DNA from: Xiphias gladius
Taxonomy: Eukaryota > Chordata > Actinopteri > Istiophoriformes > Xiphiidae
Reading direction: 5' to 3'
NCBI RefSeq assembly: GCF_016859285.1
Contig: NC_053418.1
Coordinates: forward strand, 19,369,329-19,433,328
DNA: 64,000 bases
Position 1 is the stretch's first letter; every line of letters begins with the position of its first letter. Below, in pieces: positions 1 through 13,117 of the stretch. Below the pieces are notes generated by a model. The model was not told the origin of the DNA and made no database searches. It saw nothing but the letters and a program-made list of their open reading frames with translations. Both the position numbers and the translations under genes were made by a program.

Positions 1-1285
1 ATACACACTCAGAAAACTCTGCCATTTTCATATCAGGAGCATTACATGACTGGAAGAGTTATTAGGCTGATTAACCCACTAGTAACCCTGGTCCTCATCA
101 TTGTAAAACCTTTGAAACAGCCACCCTAGAGCAGCATTCAGTCCTTCGATCCATTTGCCAAAAAACAATCTTGGCCATAAGGGGCACGGCTCTAAGTCCA
201 TGCAGCCGACTTGAAATTTTACACCAAGACAGAGCTATAAAACATAATCTGTAAATCAGTGTATCCAGATAGTTGGCTTTGCTTATTCTTCATCCCAGAA
301 TCCACAGAGATGGCAAGCAGTCTGACTCGAATCCTTTGTAATAACCATTAAGAAATGTCACCGAGGATCCTAAGCTTACTTGGCAGACTTTGAATCTGGG
401 GCCCCATGTTGACCTGCACAGTCAGATAAAGTCTGCCTGCCATCAGGGACCAGAGATTGCTCTCAATATACAGAGAGTGAGCTGCAAATCTTATGATGAT
501 GAAGCAATTCCTGCAGAAGGGATTCAGCATCCCTGTTACCCACTGCCTTTTATCACTGGGCTGTACCTTTTTGATAAGAAGGAAAAGTCAACAGTTGAAT
601 GAAGCCATGCAGATTTATGCTTTGCTGTGTCATTTCTTGATGGTTATTACAAGGGATTTTGACTTAGGTCTTTCTTTTCTTTGATTGATAAATGTCAGTT
701 AATAGGGTTACATGTGTTAATAGGGCTGTGCACTGGGGCTGTGCCTATTTGTCCAAATAGGCACAGCCCCAGGGACAAACAGTGTAGCTTTTTCTGAGGC
801 ATGCTGAAGAAAAGGTACAATGGTGTAGCCTACTTCTGTTTTCTGATTTGAAGGCTACACAGGAAGCTTTGTGTTTTATGCATTGAAACCCCCTTAAGTC
901 CACTATGATGCTGGATAGTCGGACCTATGCAGCAGCCAAGGCTACGAGAGACTATCAGCATGACACAGCCTGCACTCTCAGGTGTCAGCACCAAGCTCCA
1001 TGCTCATCTGTTGCCGGCAGGACACCGGCAAAAACCACAGCGTTAATCCCGCAGCCCTCTCCGTGAATCAACGCGCTCGTTTAGACAGAAAAGGCTGCAT
1101 AGGCCAAAAAAAGAAAGAAAAAAAAAAAGACAGAAAGAAAGAAAGAAAAAGAAAGGAAAATTATGAGAAAGAGAAATCTCCACATATTGAGAGAACAAAG
1201 GTAAGGCTATGCATTGTATCAATGGTGTGTAAGAAGGCAAGCTGGGCACTCTGAGATATGCAGATGGAAGCAGCGTGTTACTTAC
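1..1285 (-). other. stc1: stc1 intron 1 (partial)
   Basis: This stretch lies downstream of stc1 exon 1 on the minus strand, and I see no second stc1 exon in it, so intron 1 is longer than 1.28 kb. It contains a purine-rich GAAA tract (about 1107-1160) and a 19-bp perfect hairpin (733-772). No other gene is visible. Confidence 0.6.
733..772. repeat. perfect 19-bp inverted repeat, 2-nt spacer
   Basis: Arms 733-751 and 754-772 are exact reverse complements and are separated by TC. The arms are GC-rich (core GGGGCTGTGCC). A degenerate direct copy, GGGCTGTGC, sits just upstream at 723-731. The element lies in stc1 intron 1 and its function is unknown. Confidence 0.85.
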
Positions 1286-1400
1286 AAGGGCTGTTGGCAG
1301 AAAAGCGTGCTCTCCTTGGCGAATAAGACTCGTTTTGATCCAGTTCATATGCAGATGCGTTCAGCACCATCAGGAGAAAAAGTCCGGTCCTAAAAGGCAT
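1286..1400 (-). CDS. stc1: stanniocalcin 1, first coding exon (partial gene)
   Basis: Stanniocalcin is a secreted glycoprotein hormone; in fish it is made in the corpuscles of Stannius and limits calcium uptake. The exon encodes 38 residues plus one base and ends at a consensus donor (GTAAGT, 1285-1280). Residues 1-17 form a signal peptide (MPFRTGLFLLMVLNASA). An N-glycosylation site, NES, is at residues 23-25. SPRRAR at 27-32 is a basic propeptide cleavage site, followed by FSANSP, which closely resembles the known mature N-terminus of salmon stanniocalcin (FSPNSP). Human STC1 has the matching EQNDSVSPRKSR stretch. The rest of the gene (disulfide-rich core) lies beyond the left edge. Teleosts carry an stc1/stc1-like pair, and one exon cannot tell which this is. 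Start: the only ATG that opens directly into the signal peptide. Confidence 0.88.
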
Positions 1401-1760
1401 CGTCCTCTCAACACAGATAATACAACTAAATGTAAAGAGACGCCTCCTGCTTTGTCTGTAATTCATAAGAATAACGCTCCAAAAGCTTCAGCGGCGCCGA
1501 AAAAAACACACACACACACACACACACAATAAATGTAGGCTAGGACAAGTAGGCTGCCAGCAAATTCTCTACATTGGACTCCTCACTATCCTTTTGACTT
1601 GCATGACAGATTGCACCGATGTCAAGTCTGCATGGGTTTATATGGGAGCGCTGAACATTACGAGTTCGGCGCTTGGACCAATCAGAACGCAGCGTTCAAG
1701 TCCGTGGTCCTGGTCTCTCCACTACTAATTGATAAAATCATTTCACAGCGGCCGACAGTG
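1401..1760 (-). promoter_or_regulatory. stc1: stc1 promoter and 5' UTR
   Basis: Read on the minus strand, an ATATAAA TATA box lies at 1643-1637 and an ATTGG (inverted CCAAT) box at 1682-1678, about 35 bp upstream of it. This predicts a transcription start near 1605-1612 and a 5' UTR of about 200 nt. The UTR contains a short (CA)n tract (1507-1528). The area is richer in CpG than the flanks. The start site is inferred from box spacing only. Confidence 0.6.
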
Positions 1761-2251
1761 TACACTGATCTTACAGCTCAACATCACGACTCTGGGTTAT
1801 TACTTCTCGTAATGACCCTAAGAAACAAAACATAGGCTCTATATGTTTCTAAGAGTTACCTATAGGGACTTTTTTTTTTTTTTTTAAATCACCCTTTCTA
1901 TTACCACACGCCACAGGCGATACATCAGTGGCTGTTTCGATCAATATAATTGCACCTGTTCTATCCACATGTGAGTTAGGCTTCGGCTGCACCTCACCTC
2001 ATTACTGAAGCGGAATTAACCAGTTATCTCTATGATCAGCGATTGTGAGGTGATCCCCGATGACTTACGGACCGGCCACGAGGCTTGAAATAAGGGCTGT
2101 GCCCCTGATAAGTGGAATAAATGGGTATATGGGTGAGTCGTTTCACGATAAAAGCGATATACATAGAATAAGCATTTCTGTGGTGCACTTTCCCTGAGGG
2201 GAGGCTTGTCCTTCCTTTTTGGAAGAACTGGAGAGGACATTTTATTGTTTT

Positions 2252-2269
2252 TCTCAATCTAGATTGAGA
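2252..2269. repeat. 18-bp perfect palindrome
   Basis: TCTCAATCTAGATTGAGA is fully self-complementary with no spacer. It sits in gene-free DNA about 850 bp upstream of the stc1 start codon. Confidence 0.8.
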
Positions 2270-5200
2270 GATTTATTTCCAAAGTAAGATTTCTTGGAAT
2301 CAAATAGTTACATTGAAAAGATGGACTTTATGATCACTATTTCAAAGGGAGTCCAGAACTTTATTTTTTGACCGTCACAATCAAACCAAATGCCACAAAT
2401 CTGACCACTTCTAACTTCACTTCTTCTAACGCGAGCATCGGTGGCTCTTTTTGAAAATCATTATTCCATTATGCAGAAATTAATATTTGCAGTGATATTT
2501 TTTATTGTTTAGCCATCAGTTTCTTTGAATTATTTGGAGAGGATGGTGTAGTTTTTTCTGAGTCAAGGGGCTTGTCCAAAGAAAATATTGATAACCCTGA
2601 GGCTTGGTTTTTTTTTGGGGGGGGGGGGTTTGTTGTTTTTTTTTGTTGTTTTTGTTTTTTTTTAAACAGAAACATGAGATTCAGTCCTCCTCTCCACCCC
2701 AAATATAACTAAATCATTTTTCTACCATCCCAAACATCAACAAATGGGAGAGTATTTAACCAGCCACTTTTTTTAATCAAATGTGGTGTGTACTTTACCA
2801 GACTTAAATGCCTTTGCCCAAATATCCACCCAGAACATTCAAATGACATGTCCTTTTTATCACTCTGGCATTTTCCTGACCCTTGCTCAGTGATGACATC
2901 ATTGTTGCCTTAGCTTAGTGAATCTACTTAACGTGGAGATAGATTACCTGTGTTGCTGACATAAAATGTGAATAATGATTGCTGATGACCCAATTCGCCG
3001 TTCTCCTCTTCCTAAGACTGTAAAATGCTGGCTCAGAGTCCACTAACTTGCAGCTGCACGTGCCAGCACACAGAGGGTGATGTGTGGGACTCTAAGCTAT
3101 CATTTATCATGGAGGCCTCACGCCTCTTCACCCAGTGCAATGCTCAACCATTACAGACCGACTCAGACACTATGAAGCGAAATTGTCCTGATAATCATAG
3201 AGTGGAATAAAAGAAAATGTTTAACAGTGATCTGAAAAGACTTTGGAGAGACGTCTTCATTAACTGAAATAAATTCCCTTTCAGGCACCTGAAAATGTTT
3301 GTCCTCTTACCACATATACAGTTCATTATAGGTGTCTCTGTGCGTCATTACATTTAGAAAAGACATTAGCTATTTTCCTACCATGCTCTGTCAAATCACT
3401 TTTCTTCTCCTGTGGTGTTTCAGGAAGCGCCTCTTCACGTCTTTCCTCTGTGTTCTGGTTATCTTTGGCAATCATTGAGCTATAACCCTAATTTCTCCCA
3501 TGGCGCTGTCAGGAGTTTGGGCATGCTGTCAAGCTGTTGTCACCTTCTGTCTGCTGGGGAATCCAAATATGTGTCCCTGCCAGCTGTACCAATAGCCTTT
3601 CTAACGGAAAGATGATCTGAATGTATCAGCCATATGAATGAGCTATTATCTACTGTCAGAATCAATCATAATCAGCATCTCAGCCTAAGAAGGGCCTGAG
3701 TTACATGTTAGACAAATGATTTTTGCGGAATTTGGACAGTCCAAACTAAGTTGGATCACGGATGACTCTTTCAGATGAGACCAGAGAACATAGGTCTGTG
3801 ATTTGAGTTACTTCATTGTGTGAGGATTTGTCCTTTTTTGGCACTAAATAGACCATTTTAGTGCTTTTTTTCATTTCTTTAAGAAACATGTCCATATTTC
3901 CAAAATGAAGTTTACCTATCCATTGTAAATTTTACTCTTTCTTCCCTTCTGTTACAATAAAGGAGTTTCCAGAATGATGGCTGGCTCTCCTCCCTGCAAA
4001 TCAGGTGTGGAAAACAGTATGTCAAAGACTGCTTATTGGTCATGTCAGCACTCCTAAAAAAAAACCTGAGGGAGACAACAATGCGAACAATGTGTAAGAT
4101 TTGAGTCAGATGCTGGGCTGATATTCATGCTCTCCATGAATATGTTGCTGCTCTTGCATCTATTGCTTTCCCATGCCGTGTCTCAGCTGAAACTGAAGAC
4201 ATGAGCTGAGAGTTTATTCATGAGTTTGGAAGTCGGTCTCATCCTTGTTAGCACATCACTGCAGACTCTTCCATGCTGGAATGAAGCCACGCCATAAACA
4301 CATTTTCGAATACCACTCCTGCGTCCTCTGGGGGGAAAGGATAATGAATTCCTTTGTCAGGTAGAAGAAGGCGATTCACCTTGTTTTCAGAAATATAACA
4401 GACAACATAGAGGGCAGAGTTCACTGAAAGGACAAATCTGTTACAGAGAATGAACGTGCAGTCAAAACAGCCTGCTGCAGCTAGATGGTTTTGCATTCAT
4501 TTACATTGAGGTGGATGAACTGATTCTCTGATTAGAAGTTACTTTGCATCTAAGTTGAATGTTGCCCTAAGCTTATTGCTGTTTGCCTGACAGCAACTTC
4601 CTCCATAATTATAAGATTACGAGATTGCTCATTATGAGCAAGAGATTTGAAATTAGTGTAACAAATGGGAGGTTCATCTTTTATCAAGCACCTGCAAATT
4701 AATCACAAATATCGCTAACACCTGCACTACAGTTTTTTAACGAGTTTATATAATGGGTTATATAAAAGCACTTGCAAGGAGAGAGTGCAAGTCTACCTGT
4801 GTCCACAAGAGGGACCTTAGTCAGATGTTACTGACTTACATGAGCTATTACTGGGAAGTTTCACCTCCAAACAGTCTGGTGTCTCTGGTGTATTGGTGGG
4901 ATGGAGAGTAAACCTTACGATTTGTACACTTTGAGAGGTGGAAAGGATACAAGACACCCTGCAGGATTATAATCACATCCAAGTTACCCACATGTAAAAC
5001 CAGTCAACAGTGATGTTTTGGCACCCACATTTAGATTTTTCTATGTGTGTTTTGATATGTGATGTTTGGTCATTTTGCTTTCTAGCAGCAGATGATTGCG
5101 GTGTTCACATGAGAATAACATTTAATTTTCTGAGGAAATATTTTGAACAGGAGGTGGGGCATGGGCAGCAGCTCTGCACAATCATGACAGAAAGAACCGT

Positions 5201-6944
5201 GCATTAGACAGAGCACCCTGCCATCAGCTGTCAGAAAATTGAGAGACCCCGAATGGGAAGAGAGAGACAGACAGTGTCGCTTTTAAATCTCAAGAAAAGA
5301 TCTGAAATAAATACACATCCACTTATAAAGCTCTCAGAATGCAGAGAAATTTGATTAATTATAAAAAAAAAAATGTTGACAACCTTTCAAAACCCCTTCC
5401 ACAAATCAAACTAATCACAGTTATATGTAGTCTGCATTGTTAGAGGAAAGTGTATTGAAACACCAGAAGTGGAGCAACCAGACTGAGATTTGGTTTCTGT
5501 GGGCACACTGAACAGCTAAACCCATTTACTATTGTAAGTGGTATTCACCATTCAGAAAGGCTGAAATTAGCAGACACCTCTGTGTATAGAGCTCTAATTT
5601 TGTTGTGGCCTTGTGGAGCTCCAAAGAAAAACTATGGTTTTGACTGACAAAATACTCATTGTCACATCACCAGAATGGAAGGTGTAATGTTTCAGCTTAT
5701 TTTCTTAAGAGTTTAAATTCATTTCTTCCTCTGTAGTATCTGAATGGATGGCGTTTTTCCTCAAACAGATGTCTGCATGACTTGAACATAACGCAAAAAC
5801 TCAGGGGATCTGCATTCCTGAATGTGTATCCGATAGGAACAGCATAGCAGGACTATACATCTGGAGGCTGGAATGAAAACACACTGCAGCTCTGCACCAT
5901 GAAACGTTAGGAACAAAACGTTGCAAAAGAAGTTAATTGCTACAAATGTTTTCACATTTTCACTTCTATGCAAAGGGAATGAGAACAAAGAAAATGTAGA
6001 AACATACAGTACATAACATGTATAATGATCATGTTTGAGGAATATGTATGGACGATTGTGGAGGAACACTTTTCCTATTAAAATTTCTTTCTATATACAT
6101 TATATACAGTATTCTGTGAAAAGGTATGGTTGGTGAAAACAGCTGGTGTGAAAACACTGCACTTCAATAACTTACAATGAAAACTTCACTGTGTATTATG
6201 TGCACAGGGGTCATCATGTTGAAGTTTGAGGTGGGGCGTCAAAATGCAATCCTAAATCCAAAATCCTCTCTAAATATTGTCCACTGCATTTCATTTTGTT
6301 CATTTCCAAGCCAGTTTTACAGCCAAAATTTACTTCATACAGCTGCTACCAGCAGAAATTGCAAATTGTTGGTAGCTTGAACATCACAATCGTAAAAAGA
6401 CAACTCGCAGCATGTCCCTCAAATGCACCTCTGAAGAAGACTCTCTAAAGAAGCACTCTGCCACCTCACCTTTCCTTACATTGGAGATGCGTGCTCACTT
6501 GGTGATGGACTCGCTCGGGGTTGCTACTGCAGCTGAAGGCATGAAAAAGGGTTCCTTTCGCAGGCAATGAGAATCAAGGTAGTAAATAAATAGATTAAAA
6601 CCTGAGAACAAATAAAACATACAGATTGATTAAACGAAGATGAATGAAATTAACCAGTGACACCATGATGTTCTTGTTCTGCACTGTCATCAGTGCTATC
6701 ACCAAGAATTTTTGAGTGATATATTTTCATCAACATATTTTTTTCTGCTTGTGTGAGTCATGCATGTTCTACTCATGCTTCAGGTTATATAGTATTCTGT
6801 GACTCTTATCAGACTCCAAAACTGAGTTGCACTGATTTTTGCCCCTGCTGAGTCTCTTTTACCAGAGTTCACCCATGGCTTCAGCATGTCTTCTCCATCA
6901 TCAGTATGGTGAAGTGTCATGTAGTCAAATACTAGCATCCGTGC

Positions 6945-7090
6945 GGCTGAAGTGTCCTTGAGCAAGATACTGAATCTCAGCTCCCAGCCCCACTGGTGTG
7001 GCTCTGTAGCTGACCCCGCACTTTTACCTCCCTGAAAGACTACTGAGATAACTAATTTCTCCTCAGGGAATTCAAATGATGTTGCTCACC
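6945..7090. repeat. degenerate dispersed fish repeat
   Basis: The phrases AGTGTCCTTGAGCAAGATACTGAA and CTCTGTAGCTGACCC resemble a short interspersed repeat that recurs across teleost genomes. The family name and true ends are uncertain. The call rests on recognition of these phrases, not on an alignment. Confidence 0.4.
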
Positions 7091-8182
7091 CAGTTCAGGA
7101 GCCCAGAGTCCTCTTACAGGGACCAAAAAAGGGAGGCTTTGATATTGTGTCTGCTTGTTGTGCGTGTTTTGCTCCTGTTTTCTGTTGAAAGCAGCTAAAT
7201 CTGATTGGAAACATTTTTAATGGGAATGCTTTTGAAGTAAGATGGTGGAAAAAACTATTGTCTGCTTGTGTGAGTCATGCTGTGGAAGATACATCTGAAA
7301 TGCATTAATTTATCAGACCCACACTATTTCTCGAAGGGCAATGCCATTCACAGAGCTCTGTGAATCACTAGCTTTACAATATCATTCCCAGAGCTTAATT
7401 GCTCCTAATCGTGCAGTGGCGTTTTTGCAGTTTGCTGTTTGAGCGCCTGCTGTCTGGTAGGTTTTTTTGTGGGTAATATCCTCTGGTGCAGCAGCAAGGG
7501 AGAGTCCATTGTAATACAAAGAGGATTTACTTTGCAGTTTGCTTGAGCAACATCCACTGTAGATAAAGATGACTGACACCTTTATATATTCTGACATCAT
7601 CATCAGAAAATCTAAGGAAACTTATAGTATCACAGTACTTGACAAAAATGTATGGGAGGTGAACTCTGGGATGTGCACTTCAAGAACCTAATGAAATAAA
7701 AGCACGTGTAGAGATTTGCAACTTTTTCAATGACTTATTCTTCGTGTCAGACCTTGTAAATCAAATGTCATGGCTCCTCAGTCAAACATGTTTGTGGATC
7801 AGTCCAGTGTTTAAATGCCAAAGTTTTGGTTACAGCCAAAATTGTCTGTCAAGAACAATGGAGTACTTTATCCGAGCACCTGAATTACAAGGTGGATTTT
7901 CTTGTTTTTACGGAGTGTTATAAAGATTTTAGCTTAATGTACAGTATAGGTTCATGTATACAGTAGGTATAGTCATATTATAAGTATTATCATTATTTTT
8001 TTTTCCAAAAACAGGACTAGCTAATTGAATAAGGCCATAGCTGTTCTGTAATACCTCAACAAATGTCATCAAATAAAATATACCTCTCGTAAATTTTAGA
8101 TAATTAGTGTATTACCTCTATCCGTTCCACTGCCCAACCACACACTTGTATTTGTGCATTAACGCTTGCAAACATACACATA

Positions 8183-8184
<2 letters not shown>

Positions 8185-8259
<75 letters not shown>
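8185..8259. repeat. (CA)n microsatellite, about 37 units
   Basis: This is an uninterrupted CA dinucleotide run of about 75 bp, preceded by imperfect ACATACACATACT units. Confidence 0.97.
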
Positions 8260-8260
<1 letters not shown>

Positions 8261-9163
8261 AAGCAAAATCACAGTCCTTGTACCTTAGAAGGAGTCCGTC
8301 TGTATGCAGCATGCAGTAGTACCTAGGCTATGTTCCCTTCACCCAGCCATCTGGTTTCAGTTCAGACCCATCTGGATCTGTCTCCAGCCCAGGCATCTCA
8401 GGAATACATTTTGGAGGGGTGCCCACATCCGTTCACGCAGACAAGTGTTTTCAATTACTCAATTTTAAATGTCTCTAAAACCCGAGTGATTGAGCTTTTT
8501 TTTTTCTTTCTTTCTTTTTTTTTAAGGCAGCACTACTTTAATAGAGCTGCTTCAAAGGAAGATGGGTAACCAGCACATAACACATCGACTGAGTTACACC
8601 TTGATGGCTGGCAGGAGCATGTCACCACTCAACTCTGCAAGCCGAAGCACAACTACAGCTCACATACTCTGCGATCACAGCACATACTTGTTTGCTGATT
8701 TCAGTGCTACCGCAAATATCCTCTGAGCCGACATGAAGGAACTGGAGAGCCGAGAAGTGATGAGAGCCATGCAAAGAGCTCATCTCATATTAGAACTGAC
8801 AAGATGATTCCTCAAGCTCCCACACCAAAGGGAATGAGTTAGCTTTATGTGTAGTTGAGGTTTGAATCATGAAAAACAGAAGACATTTTACATGGGCCTT
8901 GAGCTCACATTAATTAATACTGATTTATTTCATAGGTATTGCAACATCAGTTACAAAATTTCTTAATTATAATTTCCTTATTCCAATCCGTTACATTTAT
9001 ACAAATCAAAAATTTGATACAGGAAGTTTTGGATTCTTCTTCTTGGTGTTTCAAGTATTTTGCGAATAAAGTAAAATGCAGTAAAACCAAAGGCCCATTT
9101 GTATGCATTTTAACCAGTTGCCTTATCTATTACTGACAAGAACTTTACCATTTCTTTAAGAGT

Positions 9164-9180
9164 TGTGTGTGTGTGTGTGT
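9164..9180. repeat. short (TG)n microsatellite
   Basis: An uninterrupted TG run of about 8 units lies in gene-free DNA. Confidence 0.9.
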
Positions 9181-10075
9181 ACGTCACATCCTCATGCATG
9201 AATCCACCCTGATGAATTCTGCTGTGTCAGAGTGATGCTTTTACCTGAATCTATTTTAAATTGTGACCAACAACGCATTTTAATGACTTCTACGACTAAA
9301 CCAGTGGAGACCTTCCTCGGGATGCCCATGGGCATGTACTCATACAGCTGCAGTATTTCACATGGCTGTGTGATAAGGTCTATAGTGTAGCATTTATACA
9401 TTGTCACAGGCAGTGGCAGTTAATCCAAAGGAAATACTGCCCCTTTTTTCAATTTGCATGCTAATACCATTCCTGATTTAATCTGATATGAGCTGCACAG
9501 TGGTAGCCCTCATATAAGTTCCCCATCAGGCATCCAGTCCCCATCGTTCACATCTATCTTGAATTAGTGCTGCAGCAGCTCTCAGCATCCTATTCAAATG
9601 TCGTAAGGCCTCCTTTACACCGACAATAGCACTGCGTCAAAAATGTAGCCTCCTCATTCATTTCGGTGAGACTGCTGCATTGTCATGGGGTGGAGAGACT
9701 GTGGGGCTGGGGGGGCAATCATAAACAAAGTATTGAAAATACTTAATCCTGGCTCAACTTTTGCCGCACACTGCAATGTCATCCAGCAATGCAGCTTATT
9801 GACCAATAAAAACTGAAAAAGAGAGGGCTTAAGCACTTTCAAGTGTAGCTGAAATTAGCAGCCGTTTGTTTAAAAAGAAGACCAAGAGTCTACAGGAGAC
9901 TGTGTTCCACTAAAAAGAGACTGACCCCACTGGTCATCTGTACAAGCAGCTTATTATGACCCATAGTTGCATTTTATTGTCAGGTGACCTCTGGCAGCCA
10001 AACACAAAATACTGGACTTTCACACAGGAAACCGTTTCCTGTTTCAAACCGATAGTCAGTGTTGTTTCTTTCCTC

Positions 10076-10240
10076 CCTACCGTTCCCATAACCCTAACCG
10101 TGAGTTAATTATTGTAACCATGACGCCAAAGGTCGAACAAAGAACTTATTTTAACCCAAGCCATAATCTTTTCCTAAACCCAACCAAGTTGTTTTTGTGC
10201 CCAAACCTAACCAAACCGTGACCAGCAGACCATAAAGCAA
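10076..10240. repeat. dispersed teleost repeat with CCTAACC-type units
   Basis: The block has loosely repeated phrases (ACCCTAACCGTGAGT, TAAACCCAACCAAG, AAACCTAACCAAACCGTGACC) of the type common in percomorph intergenic DNA. It is not a telomeric array because the units are irregular. Confidence 0.45.
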
Positions 10241-10375
10241 TGTGCTTTTTTAATTGTTTCACATCATCCCTACTTGTATCCGATGAACAAGTGAAATATC
10301 ATTGAGCAAGCAGATCATTTGAATTAAAAAAGGGCATATTATTAAACTCACCGGCATTGTGTAAAACCAGGAAGT

Positions 10376-10560
10376 CTCACTAAAGCTGAGAGACACAAAA
10401 TGTCTGTCTAGTAATCATGAATATCTATACAAAATTTTGTGCCAAACTGCCTAGTAGCTGTTGAGATATTCCCCAGAATAGGTGAAAGTTTTGACCTGGC
10501 GGTGGCGCTACAGGAAAGGTCATTAGGATTCATCCTCAGTGGCCCATAAACCCAACAGTG
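10376..10560 (+). repeat. dispersed percomorph repeat, copy 1
   Basis: It carries the recognisable phrases GCTGTTGAGATATTCCC, TTTTGACCTGGCGGTGGCGCTA and GGATTCATCCTC, which belong to a very common non-coding repeat of percomorph fishes. Related copies in this window are at 20041-20410 (same strand) and 32330-32500 (opposite strand). It is old and diverged, with no coding capacity. Confidence 0.5.
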
Positions 10561-13070
10561 TTATGCTCATGCTACTAGAATAGCAAAAAATAGAAAATAC
10601 AAGACTGTGTACATTATTTAACAACACTTGCTCCGAAAAGTATTCTTGAAAGTTTTTCCAGAATCATGAAAGACTCTTCAAACCATCTGCATGAAAATAC
10701 AGTATATACTGTCCACTACACAATACAAAAGATCTTTAACGCATTTCCCGAGTTGCAGCTTTATTTCCTAATATAAACCAAGATGTTAGCCAGAAATGAC
10801 ATCTCTTTGCTAAATTTGTATGATGTGAGCAGAAATTAAAAAATTTTCTTATCAGATGTAATTGTCAGTATTACTTTCTATTATTTTATATTTCGCACAA
10901 AACATAGCGTTTATATTTGTATTGATTTGTAAAAAAAAAATCGTAATAATATGTAATTACTGACTTAGATGGAAACTAGAGTTGTAACTTGGGAAAAAAG
11001 TTGAAAATCTTTTTTTTTTTAATCTGCCGTAGAATTAATATTTTTCAAACAAATGGTTAAAGGGGTGTCGTTAAACAAACTTCTGAGTTGGTCACCGTTT
11101 ATCTATCAGAAAAACAGATGCTTAGCTCTGTGCCACAAATGTCATGAAAACACACAGGAGGCGCAAACTGATGGGGGTATGTTGGTCTGAATGCAGCCCT
11201 ACTTTGACCAATCAAAATATAAATTATTGTATGCTGTGTACTGAAAATGAAATTGGGCATTATTTGAATCTGAAATAAGCTATTGTCCAAAAGAAGTCAG
11301 CGGTGTTGATATATTGCAGCATGTGTCTTGTTCTATAATGGATAAATCTCGGTATGAACCTTGTCTGCATATGTATGGGCATTTATGGTTGAAGTCTACT
11401 CTGTGGTTAAATGGGTTTCCATTAAGGACCAATTATTTAGTGGAAAAAGAGATAAAACAAAATTAATGCACGAGTTTGTAAGTTAGATACATTCTTTTTG
11501 GAGCTGTTGTTCTCTGCTAGTGTTTTTGTGCGTTGCTGAAAAAATAAATAAAGCCTTAAAAATCCCCACATACACTAACAAGCTATAATTCTCACCATTA
11601 CACTAATTCCCATGTTGTTAAATGTGTTTTATATACAGCTTTTTTTTAAATGACCAGAACTGAGCAGAGCATCAAATCAAGAGGATTGTTGTGGTTTTGT
11701 TTTATGATACTGGAGTGTTTCTCAATGGTCTTGCGGTATTCATCACATCTATGTGTAATCCATAATCAGGGTTATGCACATAGCACTCCATCAAGAGCCC
11801 TTCAACATCACTCAGAGAATGTTGACTTGGTAATTGAATTTGAGCATAGCTTATGATGGGAACATAAGCCAGATGCCAGGATGTTTATGGCTCTGTTGCT
11901 TTGTGGGCAGCAGTGTACACAACCTCTGGCTCTCTTTACAGCCAGATTTTCCATGCCCAGTGCATCCTTATGGTCAAAAGTAATTACTTGAGTTAAAGTA
12001 ATGAAGCTCGTTTTAGCAGTGATATGCATCAAGTACATTCATTACAGCGCTCTGTGAGATGCTGGGGAAAAAAAACACGACTGATTATTATTCTTGTTCA
12101 AATGTGTCCACTGTTATCTTCTACTTCTATCACAGTATGTAAATCACACGCTGTGGTCTTTAAAGTCACCAGGTCTCATCCAAATGAGCGACATGTTAGA
12201 CAGCGCTCTCCACTACCATCATGACATCACCACATGAGGGACGATTGTTTGGAAGAATGGTGTCCATCCCTCCAGCAGAGTTAAAGAGATTTCTACCGTA
12301 TGTGCCAAGGAGAACTGAAGCTCTTCCAGAGGCTTCTGGTGGCCCAACACCTTGCTATAATACTTCCATTTGTCACCTATCTGTAGCCCTGTATTTCTAG
12401 GAATAACATCCATATTGTCATGTTTTACATCTAGTACCAATGTTCAGCATCAATGCAGAAAGTAGCGTGTCACTTATGTAGCGAGGTGGAGAGGGAAATG
12501 GAGTTTGTGTCCTGTCACAGATGTTTGACTTTTTATGAACTGTAAACACTATCTTTTTCGAACCTTCACGATATGTTTTAGAGAGTCCTAACCATAGTGT
12601 ATTTTCCTGAACCATGAAATTTTCCAACCTTAACCACAAGGTATCTGCTGTGTGCAGATCTTGTAGAAAGCAAGAACTGTCAAAACATTGGAATTCAACC
12701 TAAGAAAAATTCATTGAATGTAGCGGATTTTTGTACCCAAGGAAGCAGTAATCTTCTCCACTTCAAAAGCACACATCTAGCAAAGCAACAAGCAAAACAC
12801 TGCACGGGAGTAGTCCTACTCAGTAATGAGACAAAGTAAGATACAAGTTAGCTGGATGTAACTCCAGTCATATAAGTATATGTATGTAGCTCACCGTCAT
12901 CTGTGTATCACAAATAATTTGTTTAAGTTTAAATAAAATAATACATACAACCTGTTGTATAAATTACTATGATGTTATCGAGTGTAATCTAATTAAAATG
13001 AACATAAAAGCATCTCAAAGTCAGGCCCCCAGGGTTGCAACCACCATGACAACCACAAATCAAACAGACA

Positions 13071-13117
13071 TTACTACAGTCTAATTACAGACATTACATG
13101 TAATTAGACTGTAATAA
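13071..13117. repeat. 19-bp inverted repeat, 9-nt spacer
   Basis: Arms 13071-13089 and 13099-13117 are complementary with one mismatch. The inner 14 bp (ACAGTCTAATTACA) are perfect. The function is unknown. Confidence 0.75.

Larger units (their letters stand above)
1761..10075. other. gene-free stretch upstream of stc1
   Basis: No open frame here combines splice sites with a recognisable protein. Contents: an 18-bp perfect palindrome (2252-2269), T/G homopolymer-rich DNA (2607-2662), a 20-bp direct repeat (6744-6763 and 7261-7280), a degenerate dispersed fish repeat near 6945-7090, and CA/GT microsatellites at 8185 and 9164. Short open frames are scattered and look random. Regulatory elements for stc1 could lie here but cannot be identified by eye. 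Confidence 0.6.

Noticed and set aside
10080..10230. CCCTAACC-like units suggesting interstitial telomere repeats
   Set aside because: Units are irregular and interspersed with other sequence; it matches a dispersed fish repeat better than TTAGGG arrays.
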